DNA of 64,000 bases from Bacteroides mediterraneensis (GTDB taxonomy: Bacteria; Bacteroidota; Bacteroidia; Bacteroidales; Bacteroidaceae), in NCBI RefSeq assembly GCF_016900355.1, contig NZ_JACJKA010000011.1, positions 1-64,000 on the forward strand. The letters are read 5' to 3'. Made by a program: the position numbers and the translations under genes. Under the pieces are notes generated by a model. It was not told the origin of the DNA. It was given only the letters and a program-made list of their open reading frames with translations, and did no database searches. Shown piece after piece: positions 1-7,810 of the stretch. How positions within the stretch are numbered: the stretch's first letter is position 1; each line of letters begins with the position of its first letter.

Positions 1-78
1 CGGTTTAAAATGATGAAATTTGCAGGAGGAAACTTAGATACTCCTTTTGTGAGGAAAATCCAAACAACTTCAATCTGA
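1..78 (+). CDS. possible 3' end of an upstream gene (partial)
   Basis: Frame 1 is open from the left edge to a TGA at 76-78, giving about 25 residues that end in QTTSI. The other two forward frames close within 12 bases. A rho-independent terminator follows 11 bases later, which fits the tail of a gene whose body lies outside the window. The fragment is too short to name. It could equally be untranslated 3' sequence. Confidence 0.4.
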   Translation, partial: RFKMMKFAGGNLDTPFVRKIQTTSI

Positions 79-89
79 GATGAAACGAC

Positions 90-131
90 AGAGGCCATCT
101 CAATTCATTTTGAGACGGCCTCTTTTTATTT
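90..131 (+). terminator. rho-independent terminator
   Basis: Arms at 90-103 and 110-123 form a 14-bp stem with one mismatch and a 6-nt loop. The stem is followed by a T-rich run on the + strand. It ends the transcript entering from the left and lies 3' to the convergent deacetylase gene. Confidence 0.85.
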
Positions 132-153
132 TGTCTGCATTTATGGGTTAGGG

Positions 154-1218
154 TTAAATTTTCAATCCATCTAAGATTTGTACGTAAACGGAGATGGCTT
201 CTTCAATTTCGCTGACCAGCACATATTCATCGGCTGTATGTGAGCGGGAGGATTTTCCCGGGCCGATTTTGACGGAAGTGAAAGGCATTAGTGCTTGGTC
301 GGACAGCGTAGGAGAGCCAAACGGTGTTTTCCCCAGTTCGATGGCGCGTTTCACGAAAGGATGGTCCACTGAAATGCTGGAAGAGTTGAGGCGGAAGGAG
401 CGGGCCTTCACTTCACTTTGTACATGTTTGCAGATTTCGGCGAACAGTTCTTCGTTGGAGTAGCATTCGTTGCTGCGGATATCGACCACCATGGTGCACA
501 AGTCTGGAATCACGTTGTGCTGCGTGCCGGCATTAATCTGCGTCACACTCATTTTGACCGGTCCTAACAGCGGAGATTCTTTGGGGAACTGGTATGAACG
601 GAACCATTCAATGTCCGGCAGGATTTTGTAGATGGCATTTTCTCCTTCGTTTCGGGCGGCATGTCCGGATTTGCCCCGGGCAGTGACATCGAGCACCATC
701 AGTCCCTTTTCGGCGATGGCCGGATGCATCTCCGTAGGTTCTCCCACTACTCCCAAGGCAATGGGAGGAAGCTGGTGAAGTACGCTTTCAATGCCGTTTT
801 TCCCGGACACCTCTTCTTCACACGAAGCCAGGTAAATCAGGTTGTAACTTTGTGTGGTCATGCTGAGGTAGCGATATACCTGAAAGAGAGATACCAGGCT
901 GGCTCCCGCATCGTTGCTTCCCAGTCCGTACAGTTTTCCGTTCTCGTTTTTGGGAGTGAACGGCTGTTTTCTCCATCCGTTTACGGGTTTGACCGTATCG
1001 ATGTGTGAATTAAGCAGGATGGTAGGCTTCTGAATATCAAACATGGGACTGATGCACCAGATATTATTGCCGGAACGTCCCGTCATAATGCCGGTCTCTT
1101 CTATGTAATTTTGCAGAAAGTCGGCTGCTGCGTCTTCTTCTCGGCTGATAGAGGGAATTCCAATCAGTGAATGCAGCAGAGTCAGTGCTTCAGATGTGTA
1201 GTAACCTATATCTATCAT
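154..1218 (-). CDS. argE: M20 family N-acyl-ornithine deacetylase (arginine biosynthesis)
   Basis: This is a 354-residue zinc peptidase-fold deacylase of the M20/ArgE family. Visible metal-site motifs are NSHIDT (about residues 70-75), the Asp in GSNDAG (about 102), the Glu pair in SCEEEVSG (about 134) and a late His in SRSHTADEY (about 330). It should release ornithine from an N-acylated intermediate in the cytoplasm. Bacteroides are known to use N-succinyl rather than N-acetyl intermediates for arginine synthesis, so the substrate is probably N-succinylornithine (family knowledge, not read from this sequence). The length is normal for the family. A TATCTTTG box on the minus strand at 1254-1247 lies about 30 bp upstream of the ATG. 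The nearest neighbours are unrelated. Confidence 0.88.
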   Translation of the reverse strand: MIDIGYYTSEALTLLHSLIGIPSISREEDAAADFLQNYIEETGIMTGRSGNNIWCISPMFDIQKPTILLNSHIDTVKPVNGWRKQPFTPKNENGKLYGLGSNDAGASLVSLFQVYRYLSMTTQSYNLIYLASCEEEVSGKNGIESVLHQLPPIALGVVGEPTEMHPAIAEKGLMVLDVTARGKSGHAARNEGENAIYKILPDIEWFRSYQFPKESPLLGPVKMSVTQINAGTQHNVIPDLCTMVVDIRSNECYSNEELFAEICKHVQSEVKARSFRLNSSSISVDHPFVKRAIELGKTPFGSPTLSDQALMPFTSVKIGPGKSSRSHTADEYVLVSEIEEAISVYVQILDGLKI

Positions 1219-1246
1219 AAATATAACCTGTTTTTTAGATTCCTTG

Positions 1247-1254
1247 CAAAGATA
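1247..1254 (-). promoter_or_regulatory. -7 box TATCTTTG for argE
   Basis: The minus strand reads TATCTTTG, an exact match to the Bacteroidetes TAnnTTTG element, 28 bp before the argE start codon. Confidence 0.7.
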
Positions 1255-1306
1255 CTCTTTTTTAGGAGAAAAAGTTTAGATTGACAACACATTCCAAATA
1301 AAATCT

Positions 1307-1314
1307 TATATTTG
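1307..1314 (+). promoter_or_regulatory. -7 box TATATTTG for the acyl-CoA ligase gene
   Basis: An exact TAnnTTTG match lies 30 bp before the start at 1345. A TTG at 1281-1283 could serve as the -33 element, at a slightly long spacing. Confidence 0.7.
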
Positions 1315-1344
1315 CAAAAGAAACAATAAAACAAAGAAATATAG

Positions 1345-3159
1345 ATGGTTAATTCATATTTGTCCCGGCTTGTGCGGCGACAAGCAGAAAAATATGGGGA
1401 TAAAGTAGCCTTAAAATACCGTGATTACACGACATCTACATGGGTTCCTGTCACGTGGAACAAATTTGCGAATTTAGTGGACCAGGTGGCCAAGGCCTTG
1501 GTAGCCGCTGGGGTTGAGGCACAAGAGAATATAGGGGTTTTCTCACAAAACAAGCCAGAATGTTTTTATGTGGATTTCGGGGCTTTCAGAGACCGGATTG
1601 TGACCGTTCCTTTGTATGCCACGAGTTCCGAGGCTCAGGTGCATTACATTGTGGAAGATGCGGCCATCCGCTTCTTGTTTGTGGGAGAGCAGTACCAGTA
1701 TGATGTGGCTTATCGGGTACAGAGTCTGGGACGTTCCTTGAAACAGATCATTATTTTTGACCCGACCGTCAAACGTGCTTCGGGAGACTGCAACTCAATT
1801 TATTTTTCTGATTTTCTGAAATTAGAGGAGGATGAAAAATGGCTGAATGAGGTGGAGGCACGTACTTCTGCTTCTTCGCCGGACGATCTGGCCAATATTT
1901 TGTATACTTCGGGTACTACCGGTGATTCCAAAGGGGTGATGCTGCATCATTCCAATTATGAAGCGGCGTTCAAGGGGCATGATGCCCGCCTGAAGGAACT
2001 GGGGGAGAATGACGTGGTGATGAACTTTTTGCCGTTTACGCATATCTTTGAGCGGGGATGGGCTTTTTATTGTTTGTACAAGGGCTGTATGCTGTGCATC
2101 AACCTGAAACCGCAGGACATTCAGAAAACCATCAAGGAAATCCGCCCAACTGCCATGTGCAGTGTACCGCGCTTTTGGGAAAAGGTATTTGCCGGTGTGC
2201 ATGAAAAAATCAATGAGGCCACAGGGTTGAAGAAAGCCCTCATGCTGGATGCGTTGCGGGTAGGAAAGGAGCATAATATCACCTACCTGATGAACGGAAA
2301 GACTCCTCCGGCCGTACTTCGCATGAAATATAAATTTTATGAGCGAACGATTTACAGCCTTTTGAAGAAAACCATCGGGTTGGAAAACGGCAACTTCTTT
2401 CCGACAGCTGGAGCTGCCATTCCGGAAAAGGTGGAGGAATTTGTGCATTCCGTAGGCATTGATATGGTGGCCGGCTACGGGTTGACGGAAAGTACAGCTA
2501 CGGTTTCCTGTGAATGGAAGGGGGATTTCCGGATTGGAGGCGTCGGACGGGTGTTGCCGGGAGTGGAAGTCCGCATCGGTGAAAATAATGAAATCCAGCT
2601 TCGGGGAGGAACGATTACCAAAGGATATTACAAGAAAGAGGCAATTACCAAACAGGCCTTTACGGACGACGGATGGTTCCGTACGGGAGATGCCGGTTAC
2701 ATGAAGGACGGTTTCTTGTATCTGACTGACCGTATCAAGGATCTTTTCAAGACCTCCAATGGCAAATACATCGCTCCGCAAGCCATTGAAACCAAGCTGG
2801 TGGTAGACCGTTACATTGACCAGGTGACTATCATTGCTGACCGCCGCAAGTTTGTGTCGGCATTGATTGTACCGGAGTATGCACAGGTGGAGAAATTTGC
2901 CCGTGAACACCATATTACATTTACGAGTCGCAAGGATTTGCTGGAAAATCCGAAGATCATCGAATTGTTCCAGTTGCGTATTGATACGCTCCAGCAGGAG
3001 TTTGCCCATTACGAGCAGGTGAAGCGTTTCACGTTACTGCCTGAACCTTTCAGCATGGAACGAGGGGAACTGACGAACACCTTGAAACTGAAGCGTGCGG
3101 TAGTGGCCCGAAATTACAAGGATATCATTGACAAGATGTATGAAGAAAATGTAGGCTAA
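1345..3159 (+). CDS. long-chain fatty acid--CoA ligase (AMP-forming)
   Basis: This 604-residue ANL-superfamily enzyme activates fatty acids to acyl-CoA through an acyl-AMP intermediate. The P-loop-like motif YTSGTTGDSKGV is at about residues 186-197. The GYGLTES adenylation motif is at about 378 and WFRTGD near 440. A DRIKDLFKTSNGKYIAP segment carries the hinge and catalytic Lys near 470. The length fits the FadD15-type subfamily. It is monocistronic: its own -7 box lies upstream and a terminator hairpin follows at 3177. Substrate chain length cannot be read from the sequence. Confidence 0.9.
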   Translation: MVNSYLSRLVRRQAEKYGDKVALKYRDYTTSTWVPVTWNKFANLVDQVAKALVAAGVEAQENIGVFSQNKPECFYVDFGAFRDRIVTVPLYATSSEAQVHYIVEDAAIRFLFVGEQYQYDVAYRVQSLGRSLKQIIIFDPTVKRASGDCNSIYFSDFLKLEEDEKWLNEVEARTSASSPDDLANILYTSGTTGDSKGVMLHHSNYEAAFKGHDARLKELGENDVVMNFLPFTHIFERGWAFYCLYKGCMLCINLKPQDIQKTIKEIRPTAMCSVPRFWEKVFAGVHEKINEATGLKKALMLDALRVGKEHNITYLMNGKTPPAVLRMKYKFYERTIYSLLKKTIGLENGNFFPTAGAAIPEKVEEFVHSVGIDMVAGYGLTESTATVSCEWKGDFRIGGVGRVLPGVEVRIGENNEIQLRGGTITKGYYKKEAITKQAFTDDGWFRTGDAGYMKDGFLYLTDRIKDLFKTSNGKYIAPQAIETKLVVDRYIDQVTIIADRRKFVSALIVPEYAQVEKFAREHHITFTSRKDLLENPKIIELFQLRIDTLQQEFAHYEQVKRFTLLPEPFSMERGELTNTLKLKRAVVARNYKDIIDKMYEENVG

Positions 3160-3176
3160 CCGACTGACTTTTATAT

Positions 3177-3208
3177 ACAGGCACTCTTTCAGGGGTGCCT
3201 GTTTTTTA
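3177..3208 (+). terminator. terminator after the acyl-CoA ligase gene
   Basis: Arms ACAGGCAC (3177-3184) and GTGCCTGT (3195-3202) pair perfectly and are followed by a run of T. Confidence 0.85.
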
Positions 3209-3258
3209 TCTCTTTGGAGAAGATAGGATACGCCTCGGCATAGTCAAATTTAGAAAAC

Positions 3259-3301
3259 TGCGTTTTCTATTTGCCTCTGCGCTCGGCTTTCACTATCTTT
3301 G
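3259..3301 (+). promoter_or_regulatory. prfB promoter with a hairpin upstream
   Basis: TTTG (3270-3273), a 20-bp spacer and TATCTTTG (3294-3301) form a near-ideal Bacteroidetes promoter. An inverted repeat TAGAAAAC-TGC-GTTTTCTA (about 3251-3269) ends directly at the -33 element and could be an operator or a recurring promoter-associated palindrome. Confidence 0.75.
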
Positions 3302-3339
3302 CACCGAGAAAATATTAACAGACTAATTTATCGTATTTT

Positions 3340-4455
3340 ATGATTACCATAGAGCAACTGAAAGACATAAAGGAACGTACGGAAGCCCTGCATCGTTATT
3401 TGGATATTGACGGAAAGAAGATACAGGTGGAAGAAGAGCAGCTTCGTACACAGGCACCCGGCTTTTGGGATGACCAGAAGGCTGCCGAAGCGCAGATGAA
3501 GAAAGTAAAATCCTTGCAGCAATGGATTTCCGGCTACCAGGAAGTGAAGACGCTGGCAGATGAATTGCAGTTGTCTTTCGATTTCTATAAAGATGAACTG
3601 GTGACGGAAGAAGAAGTGGATGAGGCGTATGCAAAGGCACTCGCTGCGGTGGAAGCATTGGAGTTGAAGAACATGCTTCGTTCGGAAGCTGACCAGATGG
3701 ACTGCGTGCTGAAAATCAATTCAGGGGCCGGAGGAACTGAAAGTCAGGACTGGGCTTCCATGCTGATGCGTATGTATATGCGCTGGGCGGAAAGCAACGG
3801 CTATAAATTGTCTATCGCCAATCTTCAGGAAGGAGATGAGGCCGGTATCAAGACCGTGACCATGAATATTGAAGGAGCCTATGCCTATGGTTATCTGAAA
3901 GGAGAGAACGGTGTGCACCGTCTGGTGCGTGTATCACCTTATAACGCACAGGGAAAACGAATGACTTCGTTTGCGTCCGTGTTTGTGACTCCGTTGGTGG
4001 ACGACTCCATTGAGGTGACGGTAGAACCGGCCCGCTTGTCATGGGATACGTTCCGAAGCGGTGGTGCAGGAGGACAGAACGTGAACAAGGTAGAATCAGG
4101 TGTCCGCTTGCGTTATCAGTATAAAGACCCTTATACCGGTGAGGAAGAAGAAATCTTGATTGAAAATACCGAAACCCGTGACCAGCCGAAGAACAAGGAA
4201 AATGCCATGCGTCAATTGCGTTCTATCTTGTACGACAAGGAGCTGAAGCACCGTATGGAAGAACAGGCCAAAGTAGAGGCTGGCAAGAAGAAAATTGAAT
4301 GGGGGTCGCAGATTCGAAGCTACGTATTTGATGACCGTCGGGTGAAAGACCACCGTACCAATTACCAGACTTCCGATGTGAATGGAGTGATGGACGGTAA
4401 GATTGACGGGTTTATCAAAGCTTACCTGATGGAGTTTTCGGATAGCGAAAACTGA
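3340..4455 (+). CDS. prfB: peptide chain release factor 2
   Basis: This 371-residue class I release factor terminates translation at UGA/UAA. The GGQ motif that triggers peptidyl-tRNA hydrolysis is seen as GAGGQNVNKVES (about residues 242-253). The stop-codon recognition tripeptide, SPF in the E. coli protein, reads SPY here (about 200-202). The frame is continuous from the ATG: where many bacteria have an in-frame UGA and a +1 autoregulatory frameshift (after the RYL region near residue 21) this gene simply reads RYLDIDGKK. Autoregulation by frameshifting is therefore absent. It is monocistronic or co-transcribed with the small gene 86 bp downstream. Confidence 0.95.
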   Translation: MITIEQLKDIKERTEALHRYLDIDGKKIQVEEEQLRTQAPGFWDDQKAAEAQMKKVKSLQQWISGYQEVKTLADELQLSFDFYKDELVTEEEVDEAYAKALAAVEALELKNMLRSEADQMDCVLKINSGAGGTESQDWASMLMRMYMRWAESNGYKLSIANLQEGDEAGIKTVTMNIEGAYAYGYLKGENGVHRLVRVSPYNAQGKRMTSFASVFVTPLVDDSIEVTVEPARLSWDTFRSGGAGGQNVNKVESGVRLRYQYKDPYTGEEEEILIENTETRDQPKNKENAMRQLRSILYDKELKHRMEEQAKVEAGKKKIEWGSQIRSYVFDDRRVKDHRTNYQTSDVNGVMDGKIDGFIKAYLMEFSDSEN

Positions 4456-4541
4456 TAAACTTTGCGGAAAATTATCGCTTTTGTTTGTCTTTTTGCAGAT
4501 AAGTTGTAATTTTAGGGGTGTAAATCTAAAAATGAAAACTT

Positions 4542-4682
4542 ATGGGACACAACAGAACTGTAAAGAGACAGAATTTCGAAAAGCGTGAAGAGGAAAAAGC
4601 CAATAGATTGTTCAGGATGATTTGTATTGTCTTGATTCTATTGGCTATTTTGATGATTGTAGGCTATACGTTAGCTTCCTGA
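4542..4682 (+). CDS. small single-pass membrane protein (46 aa)
   Basis: The frame from ATG 4542 to TGA 4682 encodes 46 residues. The first half is basic and charged (MGHNRTVKRQ, then EKREEEK). The second half is one hydrophobic segment (about residues 25-43) ending GYTLAS. This layout is typical of small inner-membrane proteins with a cytoplasmic basic N-terminus. It sits between prfB and the CYTH gene on the same strand, with only 18 bases before the CYTH start. I do not recognise a family and infer no function. An alternative ATG at 4532 in another frame stops after 18 codons and is rejected. Confidence 0.6.
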   Translation: MGHNRTVKRQNFEKREEEKANRLFRMICIVLILLAILMIVGYTLAS

Positions 4683-4700
4683 TAGTTCAATAATAGAGGT

Positions 4701-5207
4701 ATGTCGCAAGAAATAGAACGTAAGTTTTTGGTGCGCGGGGATTCTTATAAGGCGATGGCTTATGGGAAAAAGCGCATCAAGCAAGGATATATCTGTAGCG
4801 AGAGGGGACGTACGGTGAGGGTCCGTATCCAGAATGGGGAAGGATACCTTACCATTAAAGGCCCTTCGGATGTTGCAGGAATGAGCCGGTATGAGTGGGA
4901 ACATCCGCTTTCCTTGCAGGAGGCAGAGGAGCTGATGAAACTGTGCGAGCCGGGGATGATTGACAAGACGCGCTACCTGGTGCGTTGTGGAACGCACGTG
5001 TTTGAAGTGGACGAATTTTATGGAGACAACGAGGGACTGGTAGTGGCAGAAGTAGAGCTCGGCAGTGAAGACGAACCGTTCGACCGTCCTTCGTTCTTAG
5101 GGGAAGAAGTAACCGGGCAAATCAAATACTATAATTCATTTTTAAAGAAGTCGCCCTATTGTAAATGGTCTGAAAACCTTCCTGAAAACTGTCAGAACAA
5201 GGGGTAA
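4701..5207 (+). CDS. CYTH domain protein (triphosphate tunnel metalloenzyme)
   Basis: A 168-residue protein that is essentially one CYTH domain. It begins with the signature EIERKF (ExExK, residues 4-8) that binds metal and triphosphate. Further basic strands follow (KRIKQGYI, RTVRVRI, YLTIKG) and acidic ones (FEVDEF, VVAEVEL), as expected of the eight-stranded tunnel. Family members hydrolyse inorganic tripolyphosphate or thiamine triphosphate; single-domain bacterial forms most often act on tripolyphosphate. The substrate is not decided here. The stop codon lies inside the left arm of the terminator hairpin. Confidence 0.85.
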   Translation: MSQEIERKFLVRGDSYKAMAYGKKRIKQGYICSERGRTVRVRIQNGEGYLTIKGPSDVAGMSRYEWEHPLSLQEAEELMKLCEPGMIDKTRYLVRCGTHVFEVDEFYGDNEGLVVAEVELGSEDEPFDRPSFLGEEVTGQIKYYNSFLKKSPYCKWSENLPENCQNKG

Positions 5208-5233
5208 AAACTATCAACTGAGAGTTTTTACCC
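5202..5233 (+). terminator. hairpin terminator overlapping the CYTH stop codon
   Basis: GGGTAAAAACT (5202-5212) and AGTTTTTACCC (5223-5233) form a perfect 11-bp stem that includes the TAA stop at 5205-5207. The T-tract is weak. Confidence 0.7.
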
Positions 5234-5346
5234 GTTTGATTATCAGTTTTTGTGAAGGGCTATCTTTCTTTTTCTGCTAATATTACAGTGTCAAAACGAA
5301 AAGCAGACATTATTTCAATTACAAAGAAAAGAAAGACTAAAGAATT

Positions 5347-5850
5347 ATGAAAACGGCAACTTTTGCTCAGAATCTGTTGAGTATGCAGACAGAACTACTT
5401 CGTTTCGCTTATAAATTGACGGCCGACCGTGAAGAAGCGAATGATCTTCTTCAAGAGACTTCTTTGAAGGCCTTGGACAATGAGGAAAAGTATGTGGCTG
5501 AAACGAATTTCAAGGGATGGATTTATACCATCATGCGCAATATATTCATTAATAATTATCGCAAGACTTTGCGCGACCAGACGTATGTGGACAACACCGA
5601 CAATCAGTTCTTTCTGAATTTAGGGGTGGATATCGAAGATGATTCCATGCAAGGTTCGTACGACCTGAAGGAAATGCGTCGCATCGTCAATGCCTTGCCG
5701 AAGGAATATCGTGTGCCTTTTGCCATGTATGTGTCAGGATTCAAATATCGGGAAATTGCCGACAAGCTGAACCTTCCGTTGGGCACCGTGAAAAGCCGGA
5801 TTTATTTCACCCGGCAAAGACTGCAGGAAGACCTGAAGGACTTCCGTTGA
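5347..5850 (+). CDS. ECF-family RNA polymerase sigma factor
   Basis: This 167-residue protein has only sigma regions 2 and 4. Region 2 shows EANDLLQETSLKAL and GWIYTIMRNIFINNYR (about residues 30-80). Region 4 shows ALPKEYRVPFAMYVSGFKYREIADKLNLPLGTVKSRIYFTRQRLQ (about 118-163). It should direct RNA polymerase to alternative promoters. No anti-sigma gene is adjacent: a hairpin ends the transcript immediately downstream and the next gene is VanZ on the other strand. It resembles the orphan ECF factors of Bacteroides such as the oxidative-stress factor EcfO, but that identity is not proven. Upstream there is only a near-match -7 box (TATCTTTC at 5261). Confidence 0.88.
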   Translation: MKTATFAQNLLSMQTELLRFAYKLTADREEANDLLQETSLKALDNEEKYVAETNFKGWIYTIMRNIFINNYRKTLRDQTYVDNTDNQFFLNLGVDIEDDSMQGSYDLKEMRRIVNALPKEYRVPFAMYVSGFKYREIADKLNLPLGTVKSRIYFTRQRLQEDLKDFR

Positions 5851-5894
5851 TGAAATGTGAAACTCTCTATCTTTAAAAATAATATATTTTAGTG

Positions 5895-5925
5895 GACGTC
5901 GGTTGCTGTGATAGCACCCGACGTC
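5895..5925 (+). terminator. terminator between the sigma factor gene and vanZ
   Basis: Arms 5895-5907 and 5913-5925 (13 bp, one mismatch) have a 5-nt loop. They lie between two convergent genes and may act in both directions. Confidence 0.7.
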
Positions 5926-5945
5926 TGTGCTTTTATGGAGCAGAT

Positions 5946-6344
5946 TTAGGACTTCGGGTGAGGAAATCTTTTTTGGATGAAAGGACGGTAAATGAAATGT
6001 CCGGCCAAGGAGGCGAGCAATACTCCGACGCTGTTGGCGGCAAAGTCCATCCAGTCTCCACTGCGGTTGTCTGTGCAATAGGCTTGTAGGATTTCAATGA
6101 CTCCGCTCATCAAGATGGGAAACAGGATACAGAGGATAATCAGATTCCATTTTTTGATAATTGAATGATGGATCAGGTATTCTATCCATAACACGGAACT
6201 GAGTCCGCCGTACATGCAGAGGTGGACGAGTTTGTCGAAGTTTGTGATTTCTTCCAACCGGGTCTGGGGAGGGGTGAAGAAGGATAAATACCAAATTACC
6301 AAAATTGTGAGAATGGAAAATGGATAATGTCTTAAATTTTGCAT
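5946..6344 (-). CDS. VanZ family membrane protein
   Basis: A 132-residue protein with about four predicted membrane helices. It carries the VanZ-type signatures NFDKLVHLCMYGGLS (about residues 34-48) and EILQAYCTDNRSGDWMDFAANSVGVLLA (about 88-115). VanZ relatives are linked to low-level teicoplanin resistance in Gram-positives, but in Bacteroidetes this small protein has no assigned function. A minus-strand TATTTTTG box (6378-6371) serves it, divergent from the sodium symporter promoter. Confidence 0.8.
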   Translation of the reverse strand: MQNLRHYPFSILTILVIWYLSFFTPPQTRLEEITNFDKLVHLCMYGGLSSVLWIEYLIHHSIIKKWNLIILCILFPILMSGVIEILQAYCTDNRSGDWMDFAANSVGVLLASLAGHFIYRPFIQKRFPHPKS

Positions 6345-6370
6345 TTCGCTTAAAACTTTAAATTTTCGTG

Positions 6371-6399
6371 CAAAAATAAGATATTTTTTTATACATTTG
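6371..6399. promoter_or_regulatory. divergent -7 boxes for vanZ (-) and the sodium symporter (+)
   Basis: TATTTTTG on the minus strand (6378-6371) points to vanZ. TACATTTG on the plus strand (6392-6399) points to the symporter gene. Both match TAnnTTTG and lie only 13 bp apart, so the two promoters probably compete. Confidence 0.65.
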
Positions 6400-6436
6400 T
6401 CACCTGTTTTGAGGTATAATTATAATAAAATGATTT

Positions 6437-7810
6437 ATGCAGCACAAAAGTGAACGAGCGAATTTTGGAAGTAAGTTAGGAGCTATTCTGGCAGCTGCTG
6501 GCTCGGCAGTAGGTTTAGGTAACATTTGGCGTTTTCCGTATGAGACAGGAAACCATGGGGGAGCTGCATTTATATTGATTTATCTGGGATGTGTGATTGT
6601 GTTCGGACTTCCCATCATGATTGCAGAGTTTACCATCGGGCGTCGGGCGAAAGCCTGTACGGGAGGAGCGTTTGAGGTATTGGCTCCAGGTTCGCATTGG
6701 AAATGGGTAGGATATGCCGGAGTGTTGACCGGTTTTCTGATTTTAGGATATTATTCGGTGGTGGCCGGATGGACCCTGGAATATGTCTGGCAGGCCGTGA
6801 CGTTCGGCTTGTCTGGTAAGACTTCCTCAGAATATGTGACGATGTTCCAGGACTTCTCGCAACAGCCTTTCCGTCCGCTTCTCTGGTTGTTCATCTTCAT
6901 GTTTGCCACCCATTTTGTCATTGTCAAAGGAGTGAAGGAGGGGATTGAAAAGTCTTCGAAGATCATGATGCCTATCTTGTTTATTTTGGTCATTCTGTTG
7001 GCTGTCTGTTCGGTGACGTTGCCGGGAGCGGAGAAAGGAGTGAAATTCCTTTTGCATCCGGACTTTAGCAAGGTCACCCCGGATGTCTTTTTAGGGGCCA
7101 TGGGACAAGCCTTTTTCTCCCTCAGTTTGGGAATGGGTTGCTTGTCGACATACGCTTCTTATTTCGGGAAGGATACTCGCTTGGGACATACGGCCTTGAG
7201 CGTGGGAGTAATCGATACTTGTGTGGCGGTACTGGCCGGATTGATTATTTTCCCTGCTGCTTTTTCCGTAGGTATCCAGCCGGATGCAGGGCCTTCCTTG
7301 ATTTTCATTACCTTGCCAAACGTGTTTCAACAGGCTTTTGCCAATGTTCCGGCTTTGGCTTATATCTGTGCGATAGCCTTCTATGTATTGTTGGCTTTGG
7401 CTGCTTTGACCTCTACCATCTCCTTGCATGAGGTGGCAACGGCGTTCTTGCACGAGAGGTTCCATTTTACACGGGGACGTGCCGCTTGTATTGTCACAGG
7501 ATGTTGTCTGCTTATCGGTATTGTTTCTTCACTGGCGTTGGGAGTATGGAGCAATGTCAAGATTGGGGGGATGAATATGTTCGATGCACTGGATTATCTT
7601 ACCGCCAAGATTATGCTGCCGGTATGTGGAATGTTTGCCGCCATCTTTGTAGGCTGGGTACTGGACAAGAAGATTGTGAAGGGAGAAGTCACGAATTATG
7701 GCTCCTTGAAAGCCCCTTATTATCCTGTCTACTTGTTGGCATTGAGAATTGTGGCTCCACTGGGTATTTTAGGTATTTTTATGAATGAACTGGGCTTGTT
7801 GAACTGGTAA
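6437..7810 (+). CDS. sodium-dependent transporter, NSS/SNF family
   Basis: This 457-residue inner-membrane carrier of the neurotransmitter:sodium symporter family has 11-12 membrane helices. The N-terminus shows the unwound TM1 substrate/sodium site (AAAGSAVGLGNIWRFPY, about residues 18-34) and GGAAFILIYL in TM2. The LeuT-like family takes up amino acids with sodium; which amino acid is not visible. The stop codon TAA is followed directly by the ATG of the next gene (zero spacing), so the two are co-translated, although a functional link is not evident. Confidence 0.88.
   Translation: MQHKSERANFGSKLGAILAAAGSAVGLGNIWRFPYETGNHGGAAFILIYLGCVIVFGLPIMIAEFTIGRRAKACTGGAFEVLAPGSHWKWVGYAGVLTGFLILGYYSVVAGWTLEYVWQAVTFGLSGKTSSEYVTMFQDFSQQPFRPLLWLFIFMFATHFVIVKGVKEGIEKSSKIMMPILFILVILLAVCSVTLPGAEKGVKFLLHPDFSKVTPDVFLGAMGQAFFSLSLGMGCLSTYASYFGKDTRLGHTALSVGVIDTCVAVLAGLIIFPAAFSVGIQPDAGPSLIFITLPNVFQQAFANVPALAYICAIAFYVLLALAALTSTISLHEVATAFLHERFHFTRGRAACIVTGCCLLIGIVSSLALGVWSNVKIGGMNMFDALDYLTAKIMLPVCGMFAAIFVGWVLDKKIVKGEVTNYGSLKAPYYPVYLLALRIVAPLGILGIFMNELGLLNW

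Noticed and set aside
1822-3009. Antisense frame (395 codons) opposite the acyl-CoA ligase gene
   Set aside because: Composition is unlike a protein, and the ligase frame carries all motifs.
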